From Bisbaumannia pacifica (lineage in GTDB: Bacteria > Pseudomonadota > Gammaproteobacteria > Pseudomonadales > Halomonadaceae), in assembly GCF_007989625.1 (NCBI RefSeq), contig NZ_BJUK01000039.1, forward strand, positions 1 through 33,868: DNA of 33,868 nt. The letters run 5' to 3'. The translations under genes and the position numbers were made by a program. Positions within the stretch are counted from its first letter, which is position 1; every line of letters starts with the position of its first letter. The notes below the pieces were generated by a model. It saw only the letters and a program-made list of their open reading frames with translations. It searched no databases and had not been told where the DNA came from. Below, in pieces: positions 1-6,605 of this stretch.

Positions 1-1
1 C

Positions 2-202
2 CGCATGGCCCTCTATCGGGGCGTGGTCTCGGTGCTCTTCGACACCAGCGCCATGGAGGCCACCGAGCTCAATGCCCGCGCCCTGGAGGAGCTCCGGGCC
101 CGCGGCATCACCACGGCCGGCGACCTGGTGATCCTCACCCGCGGCGACCATATGAACGCCCATGGCGGCACCAATACGATGAAGATTCTCTCGGTGGCAT
201 AA
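2..202 (+). CDS. pyk: Pyruvate kinase, C-terminal end (partial)
   Basis: This is the last 66 codons of a pyruvate kinase whose 5' part lies outside the window. The enzyme transfers phosphate from phosphoenolpyruvate to ADP in the final step of glycolysis. The visible residues are the end of the C-terminal allosteric domain: an RMALYRGV segment, then GDLVILTRGD and a closing GGTNTMKIL stretch. This resembles the tail of the PykA (type II) enzyme of gammaproteobacteria, where GDLVIVTQGD and GSTNTTRIL occupy the same places. The gene ends at a TAA and is followed at once by a strong intrinsic terminator, so it ends its transcript here and is independent of the island to its right. Family assignment is firm; the PykA versus PykF call rests only on this tail. 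Confidence 0.93.
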   Translation, partial: RMALYRGVVSVLFDTSAMEATELNARALEELRARGITTAGDLVILTRGDHMNAHGGTNTMKILSVA

Positions 203-211
203 GCTGCCTTC

Positions 212-245
212 GCCGGCCACCCTTCCCGGTGGCCGGCATTTTTTT
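212..245 (+). terminator. Intrinsic terminator of pyruvate kinase gene
   Basis: A perfect 10-bp GC-rich stem (212-221 with 228-237, 6-nt loop) is followed directly by an A and seven Ts (238-245). It starts 10 bp after the pyruvate kinase stop codon. This is a textbook rho-independent terminator for rightward transcription. Confidence 0.93.
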
Positions 246-250
246 CAGGC

Positions 251-298
251 ACCGAAACGCCAGGGCCCGGCATGATTGCCGGGCCCTGGCGTTTCGGT
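251..298. terminator. Perfect 21-bp hairpin between convergent genes
   Basis: Arms 251-271 and 278-298 are perfectly complementary over 21 bp with a 6-nt loop (ATGATT). It sits between the pyruvate kinase terminator and the end of the leftward GntR gene (306). Read leftward, the stem is followed by GCCTGAAAAAAATG, with no U-run, so it may act as a 3' stabiliser or a roadblock rather than a canonical terminator. The core AACGCCAGGGCC is shared with the hairpin after serA at 20301-20332. Confidence 0.7.
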
Positions 299-305
299 GA
301 GGGGC

Positions 306-980
306 TTACTGCTCGCTGAGGGCGGCGATCACCTCGCCGGTGTGCTGCACATGGTCGGCCAGCAGGCGCCGGGCCAGGTCGCCGTCCCGGGCCTTGAGGG
401 CCTCGAGGATCTCGCGGTGCTCCTCGGTGGATTCCTGCCAGCGGCCCAGGCGATCCAGGGCCAGGTAGCGGGCCCGCTCCAGGCGCCCCAGCAGGCCGCG
501 GTGGGTCTCCTCGAGGACCGGGTTCCTGGCGCCGGCGACGATCAGGCCGTGGATGCGCTGGTTGAGCTCGAAGTAGGCGTTGCGGTCACCCTTGGCCAGC
601 AGCCGCTCGAGGCGCTCCTGGAGGCTCTCCAGGCGCTTGAGCTCGGTGTTGGTCATGCGCTCGGCGGCCAGGCCGGCGGCCAGGCTCTCCAGGCCGGCCT
701 CCACCTCGAAGAGGTGCTCCAGCTCCCTGGCGTCGATGGGCGCCACCCGGGCGCGGCGGTTGCGCGGCATCACCACCAGCCCCTCGCCGGCCAGGCGCTT
801 CAGCGCCTCCCGCAGCGGCGTGCGGGAGATGCCCAGCTCCTCGCAGAGGGCCGGCTCCAGCAGGGTCTCCCCGGGGGGCAGCTGGCCGCGCACGATGCGC
901 CGGTGCAGGGCCAGGTAGGCCTCTTCCGCCAGGGACGGGGTAACGATGCGGGTCACCCCCGCGGAGGACTCCGTACTCAT
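306..980 (-). CDS. GntR-family regulator, FCD subfamily (copy 1)
   Basis: This is a transcription factor of 224 residues with an N-terminal winged helix-turn-helix (about residues 10-75; LCEELGISRTPLREALKRLAGEGLV is the recognition core) and a C-terminal all-helical FCD ligand-binding domain whose histidines (in the NQRIH, EEHREI and DHVQHT segments) probably bind a metal. FCD regulators usually repress catabolic or uptake operons until a small carboxylic acid effector binds. An AAGGAG lies too close to the ATG at 986 but 7 nt before the ATG at 980, so I use 980. It is the last gene of the leftward operon dctP-dctQ-dctM-racemase-gntR, so it is probably regulated together with its own targets. 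It is clearly paralogous to the regulator at 4909-5625. The effector is unknown. Confidence 0.9.
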   Translation of the reverse strand: MSTESSAGVTRIVTPSLAEEAYLALHRRIVRGQLPPGETLLEPALCEELGISRTPLREALKRLAGEGLVVMPRNRRARVAPIDARELEHLFEVEAGLESLAAGLAAERMTNTELKRLESLQERLERLLAKGDRNAYFELNQRIHGLIVAGARNPVLEETHRGLLGRLERARYLALDRLGRWQESTEEHREILEALKARDGDLARRLLADHVQHTGEVIAALSEQ

Positions 981-1036
981 GGGCATGCTCCTTTAGGGCC
1001 TCGGTCTATTCTCCCTCAGCGAGGGGCGATGTCCAG

Positions 1037-1798
1037 TCAGGCCGGGGTCGTCAGGCCGCCGCGTCCCACCAGGCGCGCCAGGGTCTCCGGCAGCCCCTGG
1101 CAGGGCTTGGTGGGAGGCGCGGCGAAGCTGCCGGCGGTGGGTGCCGTGGCGCCCAGGTCGACCAGCGCCTGGGCCTGGTGCAGGGCGCAGGTCACGCCGT
1201 CCAGGGCCGGCACCGGCAGGCGCTCGGCGACGCTTCGGGCCAGGCCGGCCAGGGGCGCCCCGGCGAGGATCAGCACATCGGCGCCGTCATCCTGCACCGC
1301 CCGCTCGGCCAGGGCCACCAGGCGCTCGCCCTGGTCCTCCTGGACCCGGCCGATATGCGCCAGGGGCTCGTCCAGGGCGCGGATGCTGGCCAGACGATCG
1401 GCAAAGCCGTAGCCGGTGATGGTTTCCCGATACCAGGCCTGGATACGCTGGGAGATGGCGATCACCGAGAAGCGGCTGCCCTGCTGGCAGGCGCTGACCA
1501 GCGCCGCCTCGGTCATGCCCACCACCGGGATCGGCAGGATCTCGCGCAGGGCGGTCAGCCCCGGGTCGCCGAAGGCCGCCACCACCACGGCGTCGTGGTC
1601 TGCGTAGCGCTCGGCGGCGACCTGCATGGCGGCATAGCCGCCGATCTGGGCCTCGGCGCGGGTCTCGATATAGGCCACGCCGAAGGGCGCGGTGGCCATG
1701 CTCAGCGTGGTGCCGGGGCGGGTGCTGCGTCGCGCCTCGCGCTCGATCAGGGCGGTGACGTCGGGGGAGATATTGGGGTTGATGACCAGTAGTTTCAT
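1037..1798 (-). CDS. Asp/Glu/hydantoin racemase-family protein lacking the usual cysteines
   Basis: This is a 253-residue member of the aspartate/glutamate/hydantoin racemase superfamily. The N-terminal MKLLVINPNIS strand, the AAFGDPGL segment (residues 74-81), PVVGMTEAAL and the LILAGAPLAGL segment (176-186) match hydantoin and allantoin racemases. Classical members use two cysteines, one in a CFGDPGL context and one in an LGC context. Here those positions appear to be Ala75 and Gly180, and the only cysteines (104 and 204) are elsewhere. Catalysis must therefore differ from the two-cysteine racemase mechanism, or the substrate may be different. It follows dctM in the leftward TRAP operon and precedes the GntR gene, which argues for a job in processing the imported compound. 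Family call is good; 'hydantoin racemase' as an activity is not secure. Confidence 0.8.
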   Translation of the reverse strand: MKLLVINPNISPDVTALIEREARRSTRPGTTLSMATAPFGVAYIETRAEAQIGGYAAMQVAAERYADHDAVVVAAFGDPGLTALREILPIPVVGMTEAALVSACQQGSRFSVIAISQRIQAWYRETITGYGFADRLASIRALDEPLAHIGRVQEDQGERLVALAERAVQDDGADVLILAGAPLAGLARSVAERLPVPALDGVTCALHQAQALVDLGATAPTAGSFAAPPTKPCQGLPETLARLVGRGGLTTPA

Positions 1799-1818
1799 GG
1801 CGTGCTCGCTTGTTATTT

Positions 1819-1886
1819 CTCGCCGTGGGCGGACCCGCGGCGAGGGAAGAAAGAGCCTCCGGCACCCGTCCGAGTGGGGCCGGAGG
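1819..1886 (-). other. Two intercistronic hairpins between dctM and the racemase-like gene
   Basis: In the 97-bp gap an 8-bp perfect stem (1856-1863 with 1879-1886) is followed, reading leftward, by an 11-bp stem with one wobble pair (1819-1829 with 1834-1844, 4-nt loop). A pyrimidine-rich segment separates them and there is no long U-run. They could dampen read-through into the racemase and regulator genes or protect the TRAP mRNA. The function is inferred only from position. Confidence 0.5.
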
Positions 1887-1895
1887 AAGAGGCAA

Positions 1896-3179
1896 TCAGT
1901 AGCCCAGGGCCCGGGGCAGCCAGGTGACGATGCCGGGGAAGGCGATGCAGGCGATCAGTACCGCGTACTGGAAGGCGATAAAGGGCCAGGCGCTCTTCAT
2001 CAGCTCGTTGAGGCTGATCTTGGAGATGCCGCACATCACGAACAGCAGCACGCCCACCGGCGGCGTCATCATCCCCACCACCAGGTTCATCACGAACAGG
2101 AAGCCGAACAGCAGCGGGTCGATGCCGTAGGCCAGGGCGATGGGCGCCAGCAGCGGCACCAGCATGATGTAGGCGGCATTCGACTCGATGAACATGCCCA
2201 CCCCGATCAGCAGCGCCATCACCAGCAGCAGGAACACCAGCGGGTCCTGGGTGAAGTCCTGCAGCCACTGGGTCAACTGCATGGGGATCAGGTCGATGGT
2301 GAAGGCGAAGGTCATGGTCGAGGCGAAGGCGATCAGGGCACCGACCATGGCCGCGGTGACGGCGGCATTGAACATCGCCTTGGGCAAGTCGCTGATGCGC
2401 AGCTTGCGGGTCACGAAGAAGCCGATCAGCAGCGCATAGACCACGGCGATGGCGGCCCCCTCGGTGGGGGTGAAGGCGCCGGCGACGATGCCGCCCACCA
2501 CCACGATGGGCATCAAGAGGATCGGCAGGGCGCGCCAGGTCTGCACCAGCACATGCCTGAGGCCGATCACCCCCTCGGCGCCCAGCGGGTAGCGGCGGCG
2601 CATGGCGATAAAGCTGGCCAGCCCCATGAAACCCACCGCGAGGATGATCCCCGGCACCACGCCGGCCATGAAGAGCCCGCCCACCGAGACCGAGGAACCG
2701 GCCATCAGGGCGTAGACGATCATGGCGTTGCTGGGCGGGATGATGGCGCCCAGGTTGGCGGCGGAGGCCACCACGGCGCTGCTGTAGCCGGTGCCGTACT
2801 GCTGACGCATGGAGGGCACCAGGGAGCTGCCCAGGGCGCTGGCGCTGGCCACGGCGGCGCCGCTGACCGCCGCCAACACCATGCCGGCGACGATGGCCAC
2901 ATGGGCCAGGCCGCCGTGCACGCGGCCGATCAGCGAGTTGGCGAAGTCCACCAGGCGCTGCAGGATGCCGGCGGCAACCATCAGTTCGCCGGCCAGCATG
3001 AATAGCGGGATGGCCATCAGCGGGAAGCTGTTGACCGAGTGCATCATGCGCTGGGGCAGCACCGAGAAGTCCATGCCGCCCACATAGAGGCCCACCAGGG
3101 AGGCCAGGCCCAGGGCGAAGGCCAGGGGCATGCGCAGCAGGGCGAAGCCCAGGAAGGTGAAGATGATGGCCGGGGTCAT
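1896..3179 (-). CDS. dctM: TRAP transporter large permease, DctM family (system 1)
   Basis: This is the large membrane subunit (427 residues, about 12 hydrophobic segments) of a tripartite ATP-independent periplasmic transporter, which uses the sodium gradient to import a substrate delivered by the periplasmic binding protein. Family hallmarks are MAIPLFMLAGELM near residue 55, the AAVSGAAVASASALGS loop near residue 108, LGAIIPPSNAMIVYA near residue 143, and FTPTEGAAIAVVYAL. Its ATG overlaps the stop of the dctQ gene by 4 bp (ATGA), indicating translational coupling. Length is normal for DctM. Substrate cannot be deduced; the neighbouring racemase-like gene suggests a small organic acid, amino-acid derivative or ureide. 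Confidence 0.95.
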   Translation of the reverse strand: MTPAIIFTFLGFALLRMPLAFALGLASLVGLYVGGMDFSVLPQRMMHSVNSFPLMAIPLFMLAGELMVAAGILQRLVDFANSLIGRVHGGLAHVAIVAGMVLAAVSGAAVASASALGSSLVPSMRQQYGTGYSSAVVASAANLGAIIPPSNAMIVYALMAGSSVSVGGLFMAGVVPGIILAVGFMGLASFIAMRRRYPLGAEGVIGLRHVLVQTWRALPILLMPIVVVGGIVAGAFTPTEGAAIAVVYALLIGFFVTRKLRISDLPKAMFNAAVTAAMVGALIAFASTMTFAFTIDLIPMQLTQWLQDFTQDPLVFLLLVMALLIGVGMFIESNAAYIMLVPLLAPIALAYGIDPLLFGFLFVMNLVVGMMTPPVGVLLFVMCGISKISLNELMKSAWPFIAFQYAVLIACIAFPGIVTWLPRALGY

Positions 3180-3730
3180 GAGGGGGTTCCTCCGCGGCGG
3201 TCGGGCGCGCTGGGCAGCGGCTCCAGGCCCAGGGCCTGGGCGATCAGGTGCAGGCAGCTATGGCCGGCACAGGCCAGCACGGCGATATAGAAGACGGCGG
3301 CGGTGATCGGCAGGGTGGGCATCAGCTCCTGCCACTTGTCGGCCACCGCGCCCAGGCTGATCCAGAACAGCGCGGCCATCATGGCGGCGCCGATCCAGGC
3401 CATCAGTCGCGCCAGGCCCCGCTGCAGTGCCTCGGGGAAGTGGGTCACCAGGGCGTCGATGCCCACATGGATGCCCACCTTGATGCCGTGAGGAATGGCC
3501 AGGAAGATCGCCCAGACGAAGAACAGCCGGGAGAGCTCGTCGGCGGAGTCGATGGAGGTACCCAGCACGTAGCGGGCGAACACCTGGGCCGAGACCAGGG
3601 TGGTCATCACGCCCATGGCCACCAGGATGGCGTAATAGGAGGTCCGGTCGAGCAGCGCCAGGCCATGCAGGAAGTGGCGCTTGCCCGGGCTGGAGGCGTA
3701 CGCCTCCAGCCGGTGCCAGGCGGGTGTCAT
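3176..3730 (-). CDS. dctQ: TRAP transporter small permease, DctQ family (system 1)
   Basis: This is the small four-helix membrane subunit of the TRAP transporter (184 residues; hydrophobic segments at about 37-55, 70-85, 110-130 and 145-168). The motif FARYVLGTSIDSADELSRLFFVWAIF is typical of DctQ. It pairs with DctM to form the membrane complex. It starts with an ATGA overlap on the dctP stop and ends with an ATGA overlap on the dctM start, so the three cistrons are tightly coupled. DctQ proteins diverge quickly, so identity rests on topology, the one motif and position. Confidence 0.92.
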   Translation of the reverse strand: MTPAWHRLEAYASSPGKRHFLHGLALLDRTSYYAILVAMGVMTTLVSAQVFARYVLGTSIDSADELSRLFFVWAIFLAIPHGIKVGIHVGIDALVTHFPEALQRGLARLMAWIGAAMMAALFWISLGAVADKWQELMPTLPITAAVFYIAVLACAGHSCLHLIAQALGLEPLPSAPDRRGGTPS

Positions 3731-4725
3731 GACGCCAGCTCCTCGAGCACCCGATCGACGATCTCGGCGCCGATCTTGTCGCGCAGGTCGTCGACCACGC
3801 CCTGGCTGGCCTCGCGCAGGGCGGCGCGGGTCTCGTCGCCGATCGGGGTGAACTGCATGCCGCGCTCGATCAGCTCCTGGCGGGCCGCCTCGTCCTCCTC
3901 GGCGGCGGTCTGCCGCTGCCAGGCCACCGCCTCGGCCATGGCCTCGCGCACCGCCTGTTGCTCCTCGTCGCTCAGGCGATTGAAGGTATCGCGGTTGGCC
4001 GCCACCACGATGAAGTCATAGAAGTGGCCGGTATCGGAGAGGTGGGCCTGCACCTCGTCGAGGCGCTTGGTGCTGATGATGCTGTAGGGGTTCTCCTGGC
4101 CGTCCAGCACCCCCTGCTGCAGGGCGCCGTAGACCTCGTTGATATCCATGGAGACCGGGTTGGCGCCGATGGCGCGGAAGGTGTCCAGGTGGGTCTGGTT
4201 GGGCTGCAGGCGAATCTTGAGGTCCTGGAAGTCGTCGAGGGTCTCGAGGGGGCGTTCGTTGTTGGTGACGTGGCGGAAGCCCAGCTCCATGTAGCCCAGA
4301 GCGGTGAAGCCCTTCTCGGCCAGTTCCGCGTCGAGCAGCTCGCCGATCTCGCCGTCGATCAGTTCGAAGGCCTCCTCGCGACTGGCGAAGGCGAAGGGCA
4401 GGCTCAGGGCCTCCAGCTCGGGGACGGTGCGCGACAGGTAGGAGATGCCGATCCAGGTGCCGGCGATGGCGCCGGAGGCGACCTGGTCGACGTTCTCGCC
4501 GGCACCGCCGAGTTGCATGTTGGGGAACAGCTGGGCGGTCAGGTCGCCGTCGGTGCGCTCGGCCAGGGCGTCGCGGAAGCGTTCCATGGCACGGCTGCTG
4601 GAGTGGTCATCGGTGAAGTTGCCGCCGAATCGCAGGGTCTCGGCGCCGGCCAGCAGCGGGCTGCCCAGGCCCAGGGCCAGCAGCAGGGCGGCGGAACGAC
4701 GGGCAAGACGGTTTGTTGTTGTCAT
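3727..4725 (-). CDS. dctP: TRAP transporter periplasmic binding protein, DctP family (system 1)
   Basis: This is the periplasmic solute receptor that captures the substrate and hands it to DctQM. The start at 4725 gives MTTTNRLARR, a hydrophobic core and a cleavage site after LLAGA, and has an AAGGA 8 nt upstream; an in-frame ATG at 4755 would add ten unlikely residues. The mature protein has the DctP pattern: LEALSLPFAF, then FRHVTNNERPLETLDDFQDLKIR, whose arginine normally forms the salt bridge to a substrate carboxylate, and INEVYGALQQGVLDGQENPYSII. About 332 residues, normal for the family. It is first in the leftward operon. The conserved arginine suggests a carboxylate ligand, but the ligand itself is unknown. 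Confidence 0.94.
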   Translation of the reverse strand: MTTTNRLARRSAALLLALGLGSPLLAGAETLRFGGNFTDDHSSSRAMERFRDALAERTDGDLTAQLFPNMQLGGAGENVDQVASGAIAGTWIGISYLSRTVPELEALSLPFAFASREEAFELIDGEIGELLDAELAEKGFTALGYMELGFRHVTNNERPLETLDDFQDLKIRLQPNQTHLDTFRAIGANPVSMDINEVYGALQQGVLDGQENPYSIISTKRLDEVQAHLSDTGHFYDFIVVAANRDTFNRLSDEEQQAVREAMAEAVAWQRQTAAEEDEAARQELIERGMQFTPIGDETRAALREASQGVVDDLRDKIGAEIVDRVLEELAS

Positions 4726-4809
4726 GGGAGTGTCCTTGGCTGATGGGAGAGTCACCGCCGCGATCGGCGGCCTGGATTCACCATAGGACAGCTTCGATAG
4801 AAATACAAA

Positions 4810-4823
4810 ATACAGAATACTGT
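4810..4823 (-). promoter_or_regulatory. Candidate operator, copy A, upstream of leftward TRAP operon
   Basis: Read leftward this is ACAGTATTCTGTAT. A near copy (ACAGTATTTAGTAT, 12 of 14 identical) lies at 5745-5758 in the same orientation relative to the rightward operon. Both sit in AT-rich DNA that contrasts with the GC-rich surroundings, 57-90 bp before the first start codon. I infer a shared operator, probably for one or both FCD regulators encoded here, or a shared promoter element. Confidence 0.55.
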
Positions 4824-4862
4824 TTTTTTATTATTTGTTTTATTTCATGTATTTATAAATTC

Positions 4863-4885
4863 AAAAACCCGGCGATGGCCGGGTT
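4863..4885 (-). terminator. Intrinsic terminator of second GntR gene
   Basis: Reading leftward, an 8-bp stem AACCCGGC / GCCGGGTT (4866-4873 with 4878-4885, 4-nt loop) runs into five Ts (complement of A4863-4867). It lies 24 bp after the regulator's stop codon and separates that gene from the dctP promoter region. Confidence 0.85.
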
Positions 4886-4908
4886 GTTTCGTCCCTGTTC
4901 GGTGGCGA

Positions 4909-5625
4909 TCAGCGGCGCGAGGCGGTCAGGCCATCGAGGACGGCGGCGCCGGTGCGGCGCATATGCTCCACCATGGCGGCGGAGAGGGCCGCGGCGTCCC
5001 GCGCCTCCAGGGCGGCGAGGATCACCCCGTGCTCCTGGGCCGACTCGTCCCAGCGCCCCTGCTGCAGGTTGGCGGCATAGCGGGCCCGGGTGATCTTGTG
5101 GGTCAGCTGGCCCTGCTGCTCGAGCAGCACCCGGTTGCCGGCGATCTCGGTGAGGCGCCGGTGCAGTCGCTGATTGGCCTCAAAGTACTCCTGGCGCCGC
5201 TGCCGGCGGTGCAGCTCCAGCATCCGCGCGTGGAGGGCGCGGATTTCGGCGATCTCGGCATCGCTGGCGCGCTCCACCAGCAGGTGGCCGGAGAGGCCCT
5301 CCAGGGCCGCCATCACCTCGAAGAGGTCGTGGACCTCGGCGGGGTCCACCGCGGTCACCTGGGCGCCGCGGTTGGGCAGCAGCTCCACCAGCCCCTCGTT
5401 GGCCAACACCTTGAGCGCCTCCCGCAGCGGGGTGCGCGACACCTCGAAGGCCTCGCAGAGCCGCTTCTCGGAGATGCGGCTACCCGCGGCCAGTTCCCCC
5501 TCCAGCACCATATGACGCAGCCGCTCGGCCACCACCTGATAGAGGGACAGGCGGCGCAGTGGCGCGCCCGGTGAGGCCTCGTCCGCGGCGGGGCGCGGTC
5601 GGCGAAGCGTCGGCATCTCGGTCAT
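4909..5625 (-). CDS. GntR-family regulator, FCD subfamily (copy 2)
   Basis: This is a 238-residue winged-helix regulator. Its DNA-binding core (LCEAFEVSRTPLREALKVLANEGLV, about residues 55-80) and FCD domain (LFEVMAALEGLS, FEANQRLH, EHGVILAAL, VEHMRRTG) align along their length with the regulator at 306-980, so the two are paralogues. The ATG at 5625 follows GGAAGGAGAGCTGCC, a good ribosome site; upstream in-frame ATGs lack one. It stands alone between two divergent catabolic operons and has its own terminator, the usual position of a local regulator. Likely effectors are small carboxylates or pathway intermediates. Which operon each paralogue controls cannot be told from sequence. Confidence 0.9.
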   Translation of the reverse strand: MTEMPTLRRPRPAADEASPGAPLRRLSLYQVVAERLRHMVLEGELAAGSRISEKRLCEAFEVSRTPLREALKVLANEGLVELLPNRGAQVTAVDPAEVHDLFEVMAALEGLSGHLLVERASDAEIAEIRALHARMLELHRRQRRQEYFEANQRLHRRLTEIAGNRVLLEQQGQLTHKITRARYAANLQQGRWDESAQEHGVILAALEARDAAALSAAMVEHMRRTGAAVLDGLTASRR

Positions 5626-5686
5626 GGCAGCTCTCCTTCCCGTGGCTGGCCCCGATCGGGGGCGATGGCGGGGTGGGTAAAAGTGT

Positions 5687-5714
5687 ACTTGCAAAATCTC
5701 GGCGATGTGCAAGT
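5687..5714. promoter_or_regulatory. Inverted repeat ACTTGCA-N14-TGCAAGT upstream of regulator gene
   Basis: The 7-bp arms at 5687-5693 and 5708-5714 are perfect inverted copies. The repeat lies 62-89 bp before the GntR start codon (5625) and 88-115 bp before the rightward operon start (5802). It differs from the ACAGTATT motif, so it could be a separate operator, for example for autoregulation. It is inferred from symmetry and position only. Confidence 0.45.
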
Positions 5715-5744
5715 CTTAGGGGGCGGTCAAATTGAATTCAAAAT

Positions 5745-5758
5745 ACAGTATTTAGTAT
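5745..5758 (+). promoter_or_regulatory. Candidate operator, copy B, upstream of rightward operon
   Basis: ACAGTATTTAGTAT, matching the motif at 4810-4823 at 12 of 14 positions and in the same orientation relative to its operon. It lies 43 bp before the ATG at 5802 in a short AT-rich patch. It may overlap the promoter, since AGTATAT at its 3' end could serve as a -10 region. Confidence 0.55.
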
Positions 5759-5801
5759 ATCTGGCTTCCCGATCATAACCACAACGAGGAACCGCGCCGC
5801 C

Positions 5802-6539
5802 ATGAATCGCACCCTGCTGGGCATGCTGACGCCCTCTTCCAATACCGTCCTCGAGCCCTACACCGCGGCCCTGCTGGCCGGGCTGATGCCCGAGGTCACG
5901 GCCCACTTCCAGCGCTTCACCGTCAAGGAGATCTCCCTGAGCGATCGGGCCCTGGCGCAGTTCGACCCGGCGCCGCTGCTGGAGGCCGCCACCCTGCTCA
6001 ATGACGCCCGCATGAACGTGATCGCCTGGAACGGCACCTCGGCGAGCTGGCTGGGCTTCGACAGCGACCGCCGGTTGTGCGCGGCGATCACCGAGGCCAC
6101 CGGGGTGCCCGCCACCAGCAGCGTGCTGGCCCTCAACGAGGTCCTCGAGCGCACCGGGGTGACCCGGCTGGGGCTGGTGACCCCCTACCTCTCGGACATT
6201 CAGGCGGCGATCGTCGCCAACTACGCCGCCGAGGGCATCGAGGTGGTGGCGGAGCGCCACCTCGACGACCGCGGCAATTTCTCCTTCTCGGAATACGACG
6301 AGGCGACCCTGGCGGACCTGGTGCGCGAGGTGGCCAAGGGCGAGCCGGAGGCCATCACCCTGCTGTGCACCAACCTGCGCGGCGCCGGCATCGTGGCCGA
6401 GCTGGAGCAGGAGCTGGGCATTCCCATCTACGACTCGGTGAGCGTCACGGTGTGGAAGTGCCTGACGCTGGCCGGCCTCGACCCCGCCCGGATCAGCGGC
6501 TGGGGCGGCCTCTTCCAGGACCCGCGCCTGGCGGCCTAG
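5802..6539 (+). CDS. Arylmalonate decarboxylase / maleate isomerase-family protein
   Basis: This 245-residue protein belongs to the Asp/Glu racemase superfamily, in the branch holding maleate cis-trans isomerase and arylmalonate decarboxylase. Visible are LGMLTPSSNTVLEPY at the start, Gly78-Thr79-Ser80 in a WNGTSASW context, Tyr129 in TPY, and Cys189 in LLCTNLRG. In arylmalonate decarboxylase Gly74, Thr75, Ser76, Tyr126 and Cys188 form the active site, while racemases and maleate isomerases have a cysteine at the Gly74 position. The single-cysteine pattern here therefore resembles the decarboxylase. It leads the rightward operon, ahead of a TRAP transporter and a hydantoinase-type enzyme. Family is secure; reaction (decarboxylation versus isomerisation) is an inference from these residues. 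Confidence 0.82.
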   Translation: MNRTLLGMLTPSSNTVLEPYTAALLAGLMPEVTAHFQRFTVKEISLSDRALAQFDPAPLLEAATLLNDARMNVIAWNGTSASWLGFDSDRRLCAAITEATGVPATSSVLALNEVLERTGVTRLGLVTPYLSDIQAAIVANYAAEGIEVVAERHLDDRGNFSFSEYDEATLADLVREVAKGEPEAITLLCTNLRGAGIVAELEQELGIPIYDSVSVTVWKCLTLAGLDPARISGWGGLFQDPRLAA

Positions 6540-6605
6540 CCGCCCGACACGGGCAAGACGCAACGGCAAGACCACCACCAACAATCCCAATCACGAGGTG
6601 ACCCC

